Source of the DNA: SZUA-430 sp964647355
GTDB lineage: Bacteria; Pseudomonadota; Alphaproteobacteria; Micropepsales; Micropepsaceae
Length of the DNA stretch: 64,000 nucleotides
Direction of reading: 5' to 3'
NCBI GenBank assembly: GCA_964647355.1
Contig: CAZYGK010000006.1
Location: 14,246 to 78,245, forward strand
Under the pieces are notes generated by a model, which was not told the DNA's origin, did not search any database, and saw only the letters and a list, made by a program, of their open reading frames with translations. Shown here one piece after another: positions 27,292-36,904 of the stretch. A program made the position numbers and the translations under genes. Every line of letters starts with the position of its first letter. The stretch's first letter is position 1.

Positions 27292-28530
27292 CTATTGGCC
27301 GGCTTCCGCCTTTTGTTCGGACCGGCTTTGTTTGAAGTACGCGTCCACAGCCCTGGTAATTGCGGCGGCCATGTTTGCGCGCCAACGCCGGCTCTTCATC
27401 GCCGACTCATCATGCGCGCTCGAAAGGTAGCCGAGCTCGATCAACACCGAGGGCACATCGGGCGCTTTCAAAACCCGAAATCCGGCAAAACGATGGCTCT
27501 TCTGGGTTACGCCACCGACGCGCTGCAACTCTGGAACGAGCGCCTGAGCGAATTTCACCGAGCTGTTCTTGGTTTCGCGCTGCGCCAGATCGATCAGGAT
27601 ACTGGTAACGATATCTGACTCCTTCGTCAGATCGACGCCGGCAATGACGTCCGATTGGTTCTCCGAACGCGCCAATGCTTCTGCTTCGCGGTCGGACGCA
27701 CGCTCTGACAACGTGTACACCGACGCCCCCCGCGCACCCGAATTCGGCGCCGAATCGGCGTGAACCGAAATGAAGAGATCCGCTTTCTCGCGCCGGCCCG
27801 CCGCCACCCGCGCCTTCAGCGACAAGAAGATGTCCGTATCGCGCGTCATCACGACTTTGTACTTGCCGGTGGCTTCCAGCGCGCTGCGAAGGGTGCCGGC
27901 AACCGACAAAACCAGATCCTTCTCCTGCACGCCGCTAACACCCGTCGCACCGGGATCGACGCCGCCATGCCCGGGATCGATCACGATGACGCGCTTAGCG
28001 TTTCGCTGCTTTTCTGCCCCCGGATCGACGGGAGGCTCTTCCAACACGGACGGCGCCTCAAGCGGCGCCGCATCCGGCCAACCTGCCGTTTTCAGATAGC
28101 TGGCCCGATCCGTCGGGACCAGATCCAGCACAAGCCGGTACCGGCGCTGCCCCTCGGGTGGAAGCAGGAACTTATTGGCAAGGGCACTCGGCCCGCTCAG
28201 GTCGATAACCATCCGCGACCGGCCCGGCCGAAAGAGCCCATACCTGAAGCCCTTCATGAGGCCGACATTTTGCTTCGCTGCCGCGGGATCGATCCGCCAG
28301 CCCACCTCGGGAAAGTCGATGACCACCCGATAAGGATCGGCCAGCGTGAAGACGTTGACGTCGACCTTCTCCGAGATGTCGATGACGAGCCGGGTGTGAT
28401 CCTGGTGCTTGGCCACGCGCATCTCGTTGACCACAGCCGACGGCGCCGCGACGGCCATGGGCGTCGCCCAAACCAAAATCAGGCTCCAGAACAGCCAAGT
28501 GCGGAACAAACTCATATGCCGAAGCTTCAT
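27292..28530 (-). CDS. amiC: N-acetylmuramoyl-L-alanine amidase (AMIN + Amidase_3)
   Basis: 412 residues. Signal peptide (to about residue 30, …MAVAAPSAVV), an N-terminal AMIN domain (about 35-140) for septal peptidoglycan binding, a linker, then the Amidase_3 zinc domain with VIDPGHGGVDPGA, the ligand region around GVQEKDLVL, and FISVHADS. It splits septal peptidoglycan during division. The start is taken as ATG 28530; TTG 28539 and ATG 28515 are alternatives. It is divergent from rne. Confidence 0.92.
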   Translation of the reverse strand: MKLRHMSLFRTWLFWSLILVWATPMAVAAPSAVVNEMRVAKHQDHTRLVIDISEKVDVNVFTLADPYRVVIDFPEVGWRIDPAAAKQNVGLMKGFRYGLFRPGRSRMVIDLSGPSALANKFLLPPEGQRRYRLVLDLVPTDRASYLKTAGWPDAAPLEAPSVLEEPPVDPGAEKQRNAKRVIVIDPGHGGVDPGATGVSGVQEKDLVLSVAGTLRSALEATGKYKVVMTRDTDIFLSLKARVAAGRREKADLFISVHADSAPNSGARGASVYTLSERASDREAEALARSENQSDVIAGVDLTKESDIVTSILIDLAQRETKNSSVKFAQALVPELQRVGGVTQKSHRFAGFRVLKAPDVPSVLIELGYLSSAHDESAMKSRRWRANMAAAITRAVDAYFKQSRSEQKAEAGQ

Positions 28531-29053
28531 GGCTCCCAACGACCCTAGGATCGTCGCTCAACCCTCATTGACGACCCGTTAGCCAAGAATCGGCTACGGT
28601 ATGCCTCCAAGAACGGGCCTTCACCAGGCCGACTCCGGAAATCGCGGATTTCTGCGGCTTTGGGGTTGCGAGGGGTGACCAACGAGGTTACAAGAGCCCC
28701 CAGCCGGTCGACGGTCGGACCCGAATCGCAAGGGCAATGTCCGATGATCGGGTCAGGCGTCCGCTTTCTCTTTGTGCCCAACGGCACCCTCAAATGGGGA
28801 GACGGAACGCCAAACGAACGCGGGTCGCCCAATCCGGGGCAATCGGCGCCAGGGGTTTTGGACTTTCCCATGACGTTTTTCGCCACATCGCACGCGGCTC
28901 GGGAGCGGACAGTCGTTCTGCACCCGGTGACAACCGTGTTTGCGCTGGGCGCTTCTGCAACATCCAACCAAATGGAACTCGGCATGCGCGGCCTAACGTC
29001 CGTGCGTTCGCCGCAGGCTCGGCCGCAGCGCGCGGGTTCCGGAGAATTTCTTG
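28531..29053. other. Divergent amiC/rne intergenic region with long rne leader
   Basis: 523 bp without a credible gene; open frames here run into the start of rne out of frame or have no ribosome site. It contains the perfect inverted repeat GAAATC-GCG-GATTTC at 28638-28652 and G/C-rich segments able to fold. RNase E in other bacteria controls its own mRNA through a long 5' UTR, and this region could serve that role. GGAGAA at 29041-29046 is the rne ribosome site. Confidence 0.5.
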
Positions 29054-31789
29054 ATGTCGAAAAAAATGCTGGTGGACGCGAGCCACCCGGAAGAAACACG
29101 CGTCGTCATACTTGATGGAAACAGGGTCGAAGAATTTGACTACGAGTCGGCGTCACGCCGGCCCCTCAAGGGAAACATCTATCTAGCCAAGGTCACGAGG
29201 GTCGAACCCTCGCTGCAGGCGTGTTTCGTCGAATACGGCGGCAACCGCCACGGCTTCCTGGCGTTTTCGGAAATCCATCCGGACTATTACCAAATCCCGA
29301 CAGCCGACCGTCAGGCGCTGCTCGAAGCAAGCCGCGCCGCCCGCCGCCGCGAAGATCTCGATGACGACGAAGAGGTTGCCGCCGACGCATCCGGCACTGA
29401 GGCCGCTGTCGAACCCGCAGCCGAAGCGTCCGCGGACGTCACCTCCTCGCCGTCCGAACCCGCGCTGAACGGCGATGCCGAAGGCGCGGAAATCGTCGAG
29501 GTGGAAACAAGCGAAGCCGACGACGTCTGGGTGCACGACCCGGAGACCGATCCGGACGCGCCCCCAGCGGAAGCCAAAGACGGCTCCGGAGATGGCGATG
29601 GCGATGTCGTAATCGATGTGCCGGTCGAAACGGTGCCGCACCACGACACCGACGGCGACCACCCGGCCGACGTGACGCCGCTTGAGGCCGCCGAGGAAGC
29701 CGAAGCCGCGAACGAGCCGGCGGCCGACGACGCAATGGAAGAGCTGCCGCGCCGCGACTACCGCTCGATGCGCCGCTACAAGATCCAGGAAGTGATCAAG
29801 CGCCGCCAGGTGTTGCTGGTCCAAGTGGTCAAGGAAGAGCGCGGCAACAAGGGCGCCGCGCTGACCACGTATATGTCGCTCGCCGGACGCTACTGCGTGC
29901 TGATGCCGAACACGGACCGCGGTGGCGGTATTTCGCGCAAAATCTCGAACGTCGCCGACAGGCGCAAGCTGAAAGAAGTGGCCGGGGAGCTCGAGGTTCC
30001 CGATGGCATGGGCGTGATCATCCGTACCGCCGGTGCAAACCGGACGAAGCAGGAAATCCGCCGCGACTTCGAATATCTTCTGCGCCAGTGGGATGCCGTG
30101 CGCGATCTCACGCTGAAGTCGACGGCCCCGACGCTTGTCTACGAGGAAGGCAACCTCATCAAGCGCACCATCCGCGACCTCTATTCAAAGGATGTCGAAG
30201 AGGTTTTCGTTGAGGGTGAGCAAGGCTTCGACGAAGCCCATAGCTTCATGAACATGCTCATGCCGAGCCACGCGGACTCGGTCCGGCACTACCAAGACCA
30301 CGTCCCGCTGTTCCAGCGCTACGGCGTCGAGGCAGCGCTGGACAGCATGTTCAATCCCGTCGTGCGCTTGCGCTCCGGCGGCTACATCGTGATCAACCAG
30401 ACCGAAGCGCTTGTCGCGATCGACGTAAACTCCGGCAAAGCGACGCGCGAACACCACATCGAAGACACCGCGCTCAAGACGAACTTAGAAGCCTCCGAAG
30501 AAATCGCGCGCCAGCTGCGCTTGCGGGACCTTGCGGGCCTTGTCGTGATCGACTTCATCGACATGGAGGAGCATCGCAACAACCGCGCCGTCGAGAAGCG
30601 GTTGAAGGACAGCCTCCGCCACGATCGCGCCCGCATTCAACTGGGCCGCATCTCGCCGTTCGGCCTGCTCGAAATGTCGCGCCAACGTTTGCGCGCCGGC
30701 ATGGTCGAAGGCGCCACGATCTCGTGTCCGCACTGCGAAGGCCGCGGTGTCATCCGCTCGGTCGGGTCGATGGCGCTACGCGTCCTGCGCGCCGTCGAAG
30801 AGTACTGCCAGCGTGAAAAGCTGATCGCGATAACGTTGCGCATTCCGCCCGAAATCGCGCTCTACATCTTGAACCACAAGCGCGCCCAGCTGACGTCGAT
30901 CGAAGACCGTCACGGCGTCTACATCTACGTGGAATCCAAGGCATCGCTCGCCGCGTCGTCTTACGAGATCGAACGCGGCACCAACGTACCGTTCGAGCCG
31001 CGCAAGGCCGCCGCGAAGGCTGTCACCGTCGAGAGCGAACTCGAAGCCAACGACGACGTTCACGAGGAGGACGACGACGACGAAGTGGTCGAAGTCGCCG
31101 AGACTGAAGAGCGCGACGACGCCCCGCAAGCCGAAGAGGCGCGCGGCGATGGCGAGGGCCGGCGCCGCAGACGCCGCCGCCGCCGCGGCCGCGACAGAGA
31201 TCGCGAACGCGGGCCGGGCCAAGATCGCGGACAACCGCAACATCAGGCGGAACAGGCTGCGACAGACGACCATCCCGCTCCACAAGACGGCGACGACGAA
31301 GCGGGCGCTGACGGCGAACCCGAGGGCTCCGAGTCCGACGAAGCCGATAACGCCGGCCAACAGCAGCAGGGAGCATTCGGCGAAAACGGAGAGGGTCGCC
31401 GCCGCCGTCGGCGCGGCCGTCGTGGCCGCCGCGGGCGCCGCGACGGGGAAAGCGCAAGCCATGCGCCGCAGCAACATGGCGGGGCAGCCTATGGCGCCCC
31501 CTCCCCCATCGGTCATCTGCCGACACCCGCCGACGCGCTCGACGCGCCGGATTGGCCTGCCACAGGGGGCTTCGACACGCAGCGCGGCGAACGTCCGCAG
31601 GCCCATCAGCCCGCACCGCCTCCGCCGCCAAAGCCGCAGCCGGTGCCCGAGCCGGAAGCCAAGCCCGACCGGCCTTCGATCGCGTCCTTCTTCGGCTTCG
31701 GGCCGAAGCCGGAAGAAACGCCAGCCGCTCCACCAAGCGAGCCACGCCCGGAACGCAAAGGCTGGTGGAACAAGCGAAGCGGCAGCTAA
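29054..31789 (+). CDS. rne: Ribonuclease E
   Basis: 911 residues, main endonuclease for mRNA decay and rRNA processing. The S1 domain starts near residue 37 and is interrupted by a very acidic insert (about residues 97-230), a usual feature of alphaproteobacterial RNase E. The catalytic core includes VAIDVNSGKATREHH and VVIDFIDMEEHRNN (metal-binding Asp), and the zinc-link CPHC. The C-terminal half is disordered, with acidic and arginine-rich blocks, and ends in RKGWWNKRSGS, which matches the GWW peptide that docks PNPase in Caulobacter. The start is ATG 29054 with GGAGAA upstream. Confidence 0.96.
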   Translation: MSKKMLVDASHPEETRVVILDGNRVEEFDYESASRRPLKGNIYLAKVTRVEPSLQACFVEYGGNRHGFLAFSEIHPDYYQIPTADRQALLEASRAARRREDLDDDEEVAADASGTEAAVEPAAEASADVTSSPSEPALNGDAEGAEIVEVETSEADDVWVHDPETDPDAPPAEAKDGSGDGDGDVVIDVPVETVPHHDTDGDHPADVTPLEAAEEAEAANEPAADDAMEELPRRDYRSMRRYKIQEVIKRRQVLLVQVVKEERGNKGAALTTYMSLAGRYCVLMPNTDRGGGISRKISNVADRRKLKEVAGELEVPDGMGVIIRTAGANRTKQEIRRDFEYLLRQWDAVRDLTLKSTAPTLVYEEGNLIKRTIRDLYSKDVEEVFVEGEQGFDEAHSFMNMLMPSHADSVRHYQDHVPLFQRYGVEAALDSMFNPVVRLRSGGYIVINQTEALVAIDVNSGKATREHHIEDTALKTNLEASEEIARQLRLRDLAGLVVIDFIDMEEHRNNRAVEKRLKDSLRHDRARIQLGRISPFGLLEMSRQRLRAGMVEGATISCPHCEGRGVIRSVGSMALRVLRAVEEYCQREKLIAITLRIPPEIALYILNHKRAQLTSIEDRHGVYIYVESKASLAASSYEIERGTNVPFEPRKAAAKAVTVESELEANDDVHEEDDDDEVVEVAETEERDDAPQAEEARGDGEGRRRRRRRRRGRDRDRERGPGQDRGQPQHQAEQAATDDHPAPQDGDDEAGADGEPEGSESDEADNAGQQQQGAFGENGEGRRRRRRGRRGRRGRRDGESASHAPQQHGGAAYGAPSPIGHLPTPADALDAPDWPATGGFDTQRGERPQAHQPAPPPPPKPQPVPEPEAKPDRPSIASFFGFGPKPEETPAAPPSEPRPERKGWWNKRSGS

Positions 31790-32934
31790 CGCCGCTTCTT
31801 ACACCACTGCACCAGTGCCGTGGCAGCGCGCTCGACCTCGATTGCGCTGCCGGCGTATGAGAACCGTACCCAGCGGCAGCCCTCCACGGGATCGAAGTCG
31901 TCACCGGGGGTTGCGGCGACGCCCGTGTCGTCGAGAAGCGCTTTCGTGAACGCCGCGGCATCCATGCCGAACCCACTAACGTCGGCGTACACGTAGAACG
32001 CCCCGTCCGCCGGCGCGATCGTTCCAAACCCGGCATCGCCGACCGCCGCCAACAACCGTTCCCGATTGCGCGCGTAGGTGCGCACGTGGCCGTCGAGTTC
32101 CTCCGACGCATCCAACGCGGCAAGCGCCGCGATCTGAGAAATCGTCGGTGGCGAAATATAGAAATTCTGCGTCAGCCGCTCGATCGGCCGCACCAAGCTG
32201 TCGGGAACGACCATCCACCCGATCCGCCATCCGGTCATCGAGAAATATTTCGAGAAACTGTTGATCACGACGACGTCGCTCGAATACGCCAAAGCGGTCT
32301 GGGCCCGCGCCCCATACGTGATCCCGTGATAAATCTCGTCCGAGATCAGCTTCACGCCTCGCTTCGCGCAAACCTCGACAATGCCTTTCAATTCGCGTTC
32401 GCCGATCACCGTCCCGCTCGGATTTGCGGGACTTGCGATGAGCAGGCCGTCGATTCCGTCGGCCTTCGCGACCGCGTCCGCGGTCAGCCGGAACTGCATC
32501 GCCTCGCGGCACTCGATCAACCGCGGCGCTAGCCCCACAGCGTGCGCAATGTTGCGGTACGCCGGGTAGCCCGGGTTGGCCATCGCTAATGTTTGCCCCT
32601 GATCGAACATCGCAAGAAACGCGAGCACGAACCCGGCTGATGACCCCGCCGTTATGACGATCCGCTCCGCCGCAACATCTACGCCGCAAGCCTCGCGATA
32701 GTGGCGGGCTATGCGCTGACGCAGAGCCGGCCGCCCCAAGGCCTCCGTGTAGCCGAGCACATCGCTACCCAGCGCCCTTGCGGCCGCCTCCAAGGCAAGC
32801 TTCGGGGCTCGCGTACCCGGTTGCCCAGCCTCAAGGTGATATACGGTCCGCCCCGCCGCCGCGAGCGCGTTAGCGCTATCGAGGACATCCATAACGATGA
32901 ACGGGGCGACTTCGCTGCGCTTGGAGGCTCTCAC
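31786..32934 (-). CDS. Class I/II PLP aminotransferase
   Basis: 382 residues, fold type I aminotransferase. Visible motifs: LEAGQPGTRAPK, ANPGYPAYRNI, ASPANPSGTVI, the PLP lysine in NSFSKYFSMTGWRIGW, and a C-terminal arginine in CRWVRFSYA. The closest type is the group of aspartate/aromatic or alanine-like aminotransferases; the substrate cannot be read off. The start is GTG 32934. It converges on rne with a 4-bp overlap and is divergent from the M48 protease gene. Confidence 0.87.
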   Translation of the reverse strand: MRASKRSEVAPFIVMDVLDSANALAAAGRTVYHLEAGQPGTRAPKLALEAAARALGSDVLGYTEALGRPALRQRIARHYREACGVDVAAERIVITAGSSAGFVLAFLAMFDQGQTLAMANPGYPAYRNIAHAVGLAPRLIECREAMQFRLTADAVAKADGIDGLLIASPANPSGTVIGERELKGIVEVCAKRGVKLISDEIYHGITYGARAQTALAYSSDVVVINSFSKYFSMTGWRIGWMVVPDSLVRPIERLTQNFYISPPTISQIAALAALDASEELDGHVRTYARNRERLLAAVGDAGFGTIAPADGAFYVYADVSGFGMDAAAFTKALLDDTGVAATPGDDFDPVEGCRWVRFSYAGSAIEVERAATALVQWCKKRR

Positions 32935-32975
32935 GGGTTCGAACTGCCTTAATTCTGCTTCATCACAGGGCCACT

Positions 32976-32987
32976 ATTGGCGCCAAT
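32976..32987. promoter_or_regulatory. Perfect 12-bp palindrome in the aminotransferase/M48 intergenic region
   Basis: ATTGGCGCCAAT, flanked by GGCCA on one side and TGGCC on the other so that the near-symmetry extends over about 27 bp (32969-32996). It is 42 bp upstream of the aminotransferase start, a position suited to an operator for a dimeric regulator. There is no gene end whose transcript it could terminate. Confidence 0.4.
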
Positions 32988-33165
32988 CGTTGGCCGTTTC
33001 ACGCCCTTTTTTGCAGCCACCCTGACGCTCCTGTGACAAGCAACTGATTGACGGCAATTCCTCACATTCGTACCGTGATCCAAAGCCGGATAAGGGGCAG
33101 TTCAGCCGAGCCTACGCGCGCCGTGCTTTGGCGCATTTGTGTTGCGTTTCCTGGAGACTGACGTC

Positions 33166-34524
33166 GTGACCCTCTCGAAATCCCTCCGTGCCGCCTGCCT
33201 GGGCCTTCTGGCCAGCGCTTCGTTGTTGGCCAGCCAAGCCGACGCCTGGGCCCGCGCCGGCATCCGCGACGCGGAAATCGAGAAGATCATGCGCAAGTAC
33301 GCGGACCCGATCTTCAAAGCCGGCGGCCTAGACCCGAAAGCCGTCAAGTTCCTGCTCATCAACGACCCGTCACTGAACGCGTTCGTTGCCGGCGGCCAGA
33401 ACGTGTTCATGCACACCGGCATGATCATGACACTCGACACGCCGAACGAGCTGAAGGGCGTGATCGCGCACGAAACCGGCCACATCACCGGCGGCCATCT
33501 CGCCCGCGGACCGGAGGCATTCGCGAAAGCCGAAATTCCGATGCTGATCGGCATGCTCGCCGGCATCGCGGCGATCGCGGCCGGCGTTCCCGACCTTGGC
33601 ATGGGCCTCTTGATCGGCTCGCAGTCGGTCGCGCAACGCCAGGTGCTCGCCTATAGCCGCACCCAGGAAGCCGCCGCCGACCAAGCCGGCGTGAAATTCA
33701 TGAACGCAACCGGCCAATCGCCGGCCGGCATGATGGGCGTGTTCGACCGCTTTGCCGATCAAGAAGCGCTGAGCGGCGCCCGCCAAGATCCGTTCATCCG
33801 TTCCCACCCATTGTCTCGCGACCGCGTCGCCAACCTCCAAGGCCTGGTCGACGAATCGCCCAACAAGGACAAAAAGGACTCCGCCGCCGATCTGGCCGAG
33901 TACGAACTGATGCGTGGCAAGCTTCGCGGCTTCATCGAAACGCCGGAAGTCGTGCTGCGCCGCTATCCGATGTCCGACCACAGCGCCCCCGCGCGCTATG
34001 CCCGCGCGGCCGCATTCTTCCGTTCGGCCCAGCTCGATCGCTCTTTGCCTGAAGTCGACAGCCTGATCGCCGAGCGTCCCAACTATGCCTATTACTGGGA
34101 GCTGAAGGGCCAAATCCTGCTCGAGTCGAGCCGTGCCAAAGAAGCCGTTGCGCCATACCGTAAGGCGGTGGAACTCGCACCCGACGAGCCGTTGATCCGC
34201 GCCAGCCTCGGCGCAGCCCTAATCGCAACCGAAGACAAGTCGCTCCTACCCGAAGCCAAGCGGCATCTAAAAATTGCCCTCAAGGACGAACCGGATAACG
34301 GCATGGCCTGGTTCTATCTCGCACTCGTCCACGGCGAGGCTGGTGAGGAAGGTTTGGCGGCACTAGCGACCGCCGAACGCTACTTCACGCTCGGCGGCTA
34401 TCCGCAGGCCGTCAGCTTCGGGCAGCGCGCCGTTGCGCGCCTGAAGGAAGGTTCCAACGACTGGCAGCGGGCCAACGACATCGTCGCGATTGCTCAAGCC
34501 GAAGCCGCCAAACGAAACCGCTAA
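33166..34524 (+). CDS. BepA-like M48 metalloprotease with TPR region
   Basis: 452 residues from GTG 33166 (GGAG 9 bases upstream; a GTG at 33139 is the alternative). Signal peptide up to about ASQADAWA. M48 protease domain with HETGH at residues 102-106 and the downstream glutamate in QEAAADQAG. After about residue 260 come TPR-like helices (…YYWELKGQILLESSRAKEAVAPYRKAVELAPDEP…). BepA-type proteins look after outer-membrane protein assembly in the periplasm. It is followed 9 bp later by the DsbA-like gene. Confidence 0.9.
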   Translation: MTLSKSLRAACLGLLASASLLASQADAWARAGIRDAEIEKIMRKYADPIFKAGGLDPKAVKFLLINDPSLNAFVAGGQNVFMHTGMIMTLDTPNELKGVIAHETGHITGGHLARGPEAFAKAEIPMLIGMLAGIAAIAAGVPDLGMGLLIGSQSVAQRQVLAYSRTQEAAADQAGVKFMNATGQSPAGMMGVFDRFADQEALSGARQDPFIRSHPLSRDRVANLQGLVDESPNKDKKDSAADLAEYELMRGKLRGFIETPEVVLRRYPMSDHSAPARYARAAAFFRSAQLDRSLPEVDSLIAERPNYAYYWELKGQILLESSRAKEAVAPYRKAVELAPDEPLIRASLGAALIATEDKSLLPEAKRHLKIALKDEPDNGMAWFYLALVHGEAGEEGLAALATAERYFTLGGYPQAVSFGQRAVARLKEGSNDWQRANDIVAIAQAEAAKRNR

Positions 34525-34533
34525 AGACACAAG

Positions 34534-35313
34534 ATGAACAACCAAAAAACCGTCCTCTATCTGCTTCTGGCCGCCGTGATCATGATCGCAGCGGTCTTTG
34601 GGGCGCTGCGCCTCGCCGGCATGACCAGTGGCGACGAAGTCCCGGCCGTCGCGATGAACAAGGCCGACGTCGAAAAGATTGTACGCAACTACTTGCTCGA
34701 AAATCCGGAGGTCCTGTTCGAAGCGATCGACCGCATGAAGAGCAAGGAAGAGGGCCAGCGCCTCGTCAAAATGAAGGACAAGGCAAAGTCGCATCTAACA
34801 GCCCTTTACGCCGAGCCCGATCCTCTGGTCGCGGGTAACCCGAACGGGGACGTGACGATCGTCGAGTTCTTCGACTACCGCTGCCCCTATTGCCGCAAGG
34901 TCAAGAAGACGGTCGCCGACCTACTGAACCAAGACGGAAACATCAAACTCATTCTGAAGGAATTTCCGATCCTCTCGCCTGAGTCTGAGTTGGCGGCCCA
35001 AGTCGCAATCGCGGCCGCCGCGCAAGGCAAATACTGGGACGTCCATATGGCGTTCATGGGCGCCGAGGATCTCGCGGGCGAGCGCATCTTCCAATTGGCG
35101 AAAGAGGCGGGCGCCGATATCGAACGCATCAAAGCCGATATGAAGAACCCGAAGGTCGGCAAGCGGCTCTCGGAAACCCAGTCGCTCGCCGGCGCGATCG
35201 GCATCGACGCGACCCCGACGTTTTTTATCGGCGACGAGCCCCTGACGGGCGCACAATCGCTTGAGGAACTGAAAAAGGCCGTCGCCGCCGCCCGCAAAGC
35301 GAAGCCGAGCTAG
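34534..35313 (+). CDS. DsbA-family thiol-disulfide protein
   Basis: 259 residues. N-terminal membrane anchor or uncleaved signal (about residues 7-29), a short helical segment, then a thioredoxin fold with an inserted helical domain. Active site CPYC at residues 117-120 and cis-proline in ATPTFF. It belongs to the ScsC/BdbD-like branch rather than classical DsbA. It probably oxidises or isomerises disulfides in periplasmic proteins, perhaps including the protease encoded just upstream (inference). It overlaps thiG at the 3' end by 4 bp. Confidence 0.9.
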   Translation: MNNQKTVLYLLLAAVIMIAAVFGALRLAGMTSGDEVPAVAMNKADVEKIVRNYLLENPEVLFEAIDRMKSKEEGQRLVKMKDKAKSHLTALYAEPDPLVAGNPNGDVTIVEFFDYRCPYCRKVKKTVADLLNQDGNIKLILKEFPILSPESELAAQVAIAAAAQGKYWDVHMAFMGAEDLAGERIFQLAKEAGADIERIKADMKNPKVGKRLSETQSLAGAIGIDATPTFFIGDEPLTGAQSLEELKKAVAAARKAKPS

Positions 35314-36089
35314 ATCAGCCCGGCCAGCGGCGACGACGGATCGGCGTAGCTCTTCTTCTTCATCCGCCCCGCGAGATAGGCAAGCCGGCCCGACTCGACC
35401 GCGAGCCTCATGGCGCGCGCCATCATGATCGGGTTCTTTGCCTCGGCGATCGCCGTGTTCATGAGCACGCCGTCGCAACCAAGCTCCATCGCGACCGCGG
35501 CGTCCGACGCCGTCCCGACGCCCGCATCGACGAGCACCGGCACCTTCGCCGCCTCAATGATGAGCCTGATGTTCACCGGGTTCTGAATGCCGAGGCCCGA
35601 GCCGATCGGCGCCGCAAGCGGCATGATCGCCGCGGCACCCGCATCCTCAAGACGCTTGCACATCAACGGATCGTCGCTGCAATAGACCATCACCTGGAAA
35701 TCGTCCTTGGCGAGGATCTCGGTCGCGCGCAACGTCTCGACCATATCGGGATAGAGCGTCTTGCGATCGCCCAGCACCTCGAGCTTCACCAGCGACCAAC
35801 CACCTGCCTCGCGCGCGAGCCGCAGCGTACGCATCGCTTCTTCCGCCGTGTAGCAACCGGCTGTGTTGGGCAAATAGACGTACTTTTTCGGATCGATGAA
35901 ATCGACGAGCTTTGGGCTCCCCGCATCGGCGACATTCACCCGCCTCAGCGCCACTGTCACGATCTCCGCCCCGGACGCCTCAAGCGCCGCCGCGTTCTCG
36001 GCGTAGTCCTTGTACTTGCCCGTCCCGATGATGAGACGCGAGCGGAACGTCCGCCCCGCCACGGTCCACGTATCGTTTTGCACGCTCAT
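35310..36089 (-). CDS. thiG: Thiazole synthase ThiG
   Basis: 259 residues. It forms the thiazole phosphate of thiamine from DXP, glycine imine/dehydroglycine and ThiS thiocarboxylate. The Schiff-base lysine is in SLVKLEVLGD (Lys102); phosphate-binding loops VDAGVGTASDAA and GVLMNTAIA are present. It is 3 bp downstream of thiS. No TPP riboswitch was recognised upstream of the pair. Confidence 0.96.
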   Translation of the reverse strand: MSVQNDTWTVAGRTFRSRLIIGTGKYKDYAENAAALEASGAEIVTVALRRVNVADAGSPKLVDFIDPKKYVYLPNTAGCYTAEEAMRTLRLAREAGGWSLVKLEVLGDRKTLYPDMVETLRATEILAKDDFQVMVYCSDDPLMCKRLEDAGAAAIMPLAAPIGSGLGIQNPVNIRLIIEAAKVPVLVDAGVGTASDAAVAMELGCDGVLMNTAIAEAKNPIMMARAMRLAVESGRLAYLAGRMKKKSYADPSSPLAGLI

Positions 36090-36092
36090 CCC

Positions 36093-36293
36093 CTATCCGC
36101 CGCCGACAAAATTGACGATCTCAAGCCGGTCCCCGTCGTCCAACATCGTGTCCGCGTACGTCGAGCGCGGAACAATCTCCAAATTGCGTTCGATCGCGAC
36201 CTTCCGCGCGTCCAAGCCCAACCGCTCGACCAACCTGGCCAGCGTCATGGGGCCAGACAACTCGTGATCCTGGCCGTTGAGCTGAATGCGCAT
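36093..36293 (-). CDS. thiS: Sulfur carrier protein ThiS
   Basis: 66 residues with the ubiquitin-like fold and the C-terminal diglycine (…EIVNFVGGG) that is activated to a thiocarboxylate. The start is ATG 36293 (MRIQLNGQDHELS); an open extension to 36335 is not conserved-looking. It is the first gene of thiS-thiG. Other thi genes (thiO, thiE, thiF) are not in the window. Confidence 0.92.
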   Translation of the reverse strand: MRIQLNGQDHELSGPMTLARLVERLGLDARKVAIERNLEIVPRSTYADTMLDDGDRLEIVNFVGGG

Positions 36294-36452
36294 ACGAAGC
36301 TGATTCCCGCTGTCCAAATCCATCCGGTTCGTCAATGAGATAGCGCCCCGGCCCGCCGCTAACCACCCGTCATATGGTGCCTTTCGCCCTTATCGGGGAC
36401 TGGCTATAACGGCGGCGCATTTCTTCACCATGGACGCCCGGGCCCACACAAG

Positions 36453-36902
36453 ATGGCCAAGCCAATTTTCGTCCTGAATGGGCCCAATCTGAACCTCCTG
36501 GGCCAGCGCGAGCCCGAGGTGTATGGCCACACGACCCTGGCCGACATCGAGGCCCAGGTGCGCGCCAGGGCCGCCCAGGCGGGCATGACGATCGAGTTCC
36601 GCCAGTCGAACCACGAGGGCGATCTCGTCGACTGGCTCCAGGAAGCCCGCAAAGCGGCCGCGGGCGTCATCTTGAATGCCGGCGCCTATACCCATACGTC
36701 CGTCGCGTTGCATGACGCGCTCAAATCGGTCGAGGTTCCCGTGATCGAGGTCCACATCTCAAACCCGTATCGCCGCGAGCCGTTTCGCCATACGTCTTAC
36801 GTTTCACCCGTCGTCACGGGGACAATTTGCGGCGTCGGCGCCCAAGGCTATGCCTTGGCAGTCGAAGCCCTCGTCCAACTGACGGCGCCCAAGAAGGCCT
36901 GA
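36453..36902 (+). CDS. aroQ: Type II 3-dehydroquinate dehydratase
   Basis: 149 residues, third step of the shikimate pathway. Signature FVLNGPNLNLLGQREPEVYG with the catalytic tyrosine, EFRQSNHEGDLVDW, LNAGAYTHTSVAL and the histidine in EVHISN. A -10-like TATAAC lies at 36405-36410. It begins aroQ-accB-accC, an order frequent in proteobacteria, with accB starting 2 bp after its stop. Confidence 0.96.
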   Translation: MAKPIFVLNGPNLNLLGQREPEVYGHTTLADIEAQVRARAAQAGMTIEFRQSNHEGDLVDWLQEARKAAAGVILNAGAYTHTSVALHDALKSVEVPVIEVHISNPYRREPFRHTSYVSPVVTGTICGVGAQGYALAVEALVQLTAPKKA

Positions 36903-36904
36903 GT

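Noticed and set aside
28660..29115. A 151-codon gene upstream of rne
   Set aside because: It overlaps the rne start in another frame, has no ribosome site and no protein-like composition.
36294..36452. TPP riboswitch upstream of thiS-thiG
   Set aside because: I looked for the conserved CTGAGA and ACCTG-type segments on the minus strand and did not find them.
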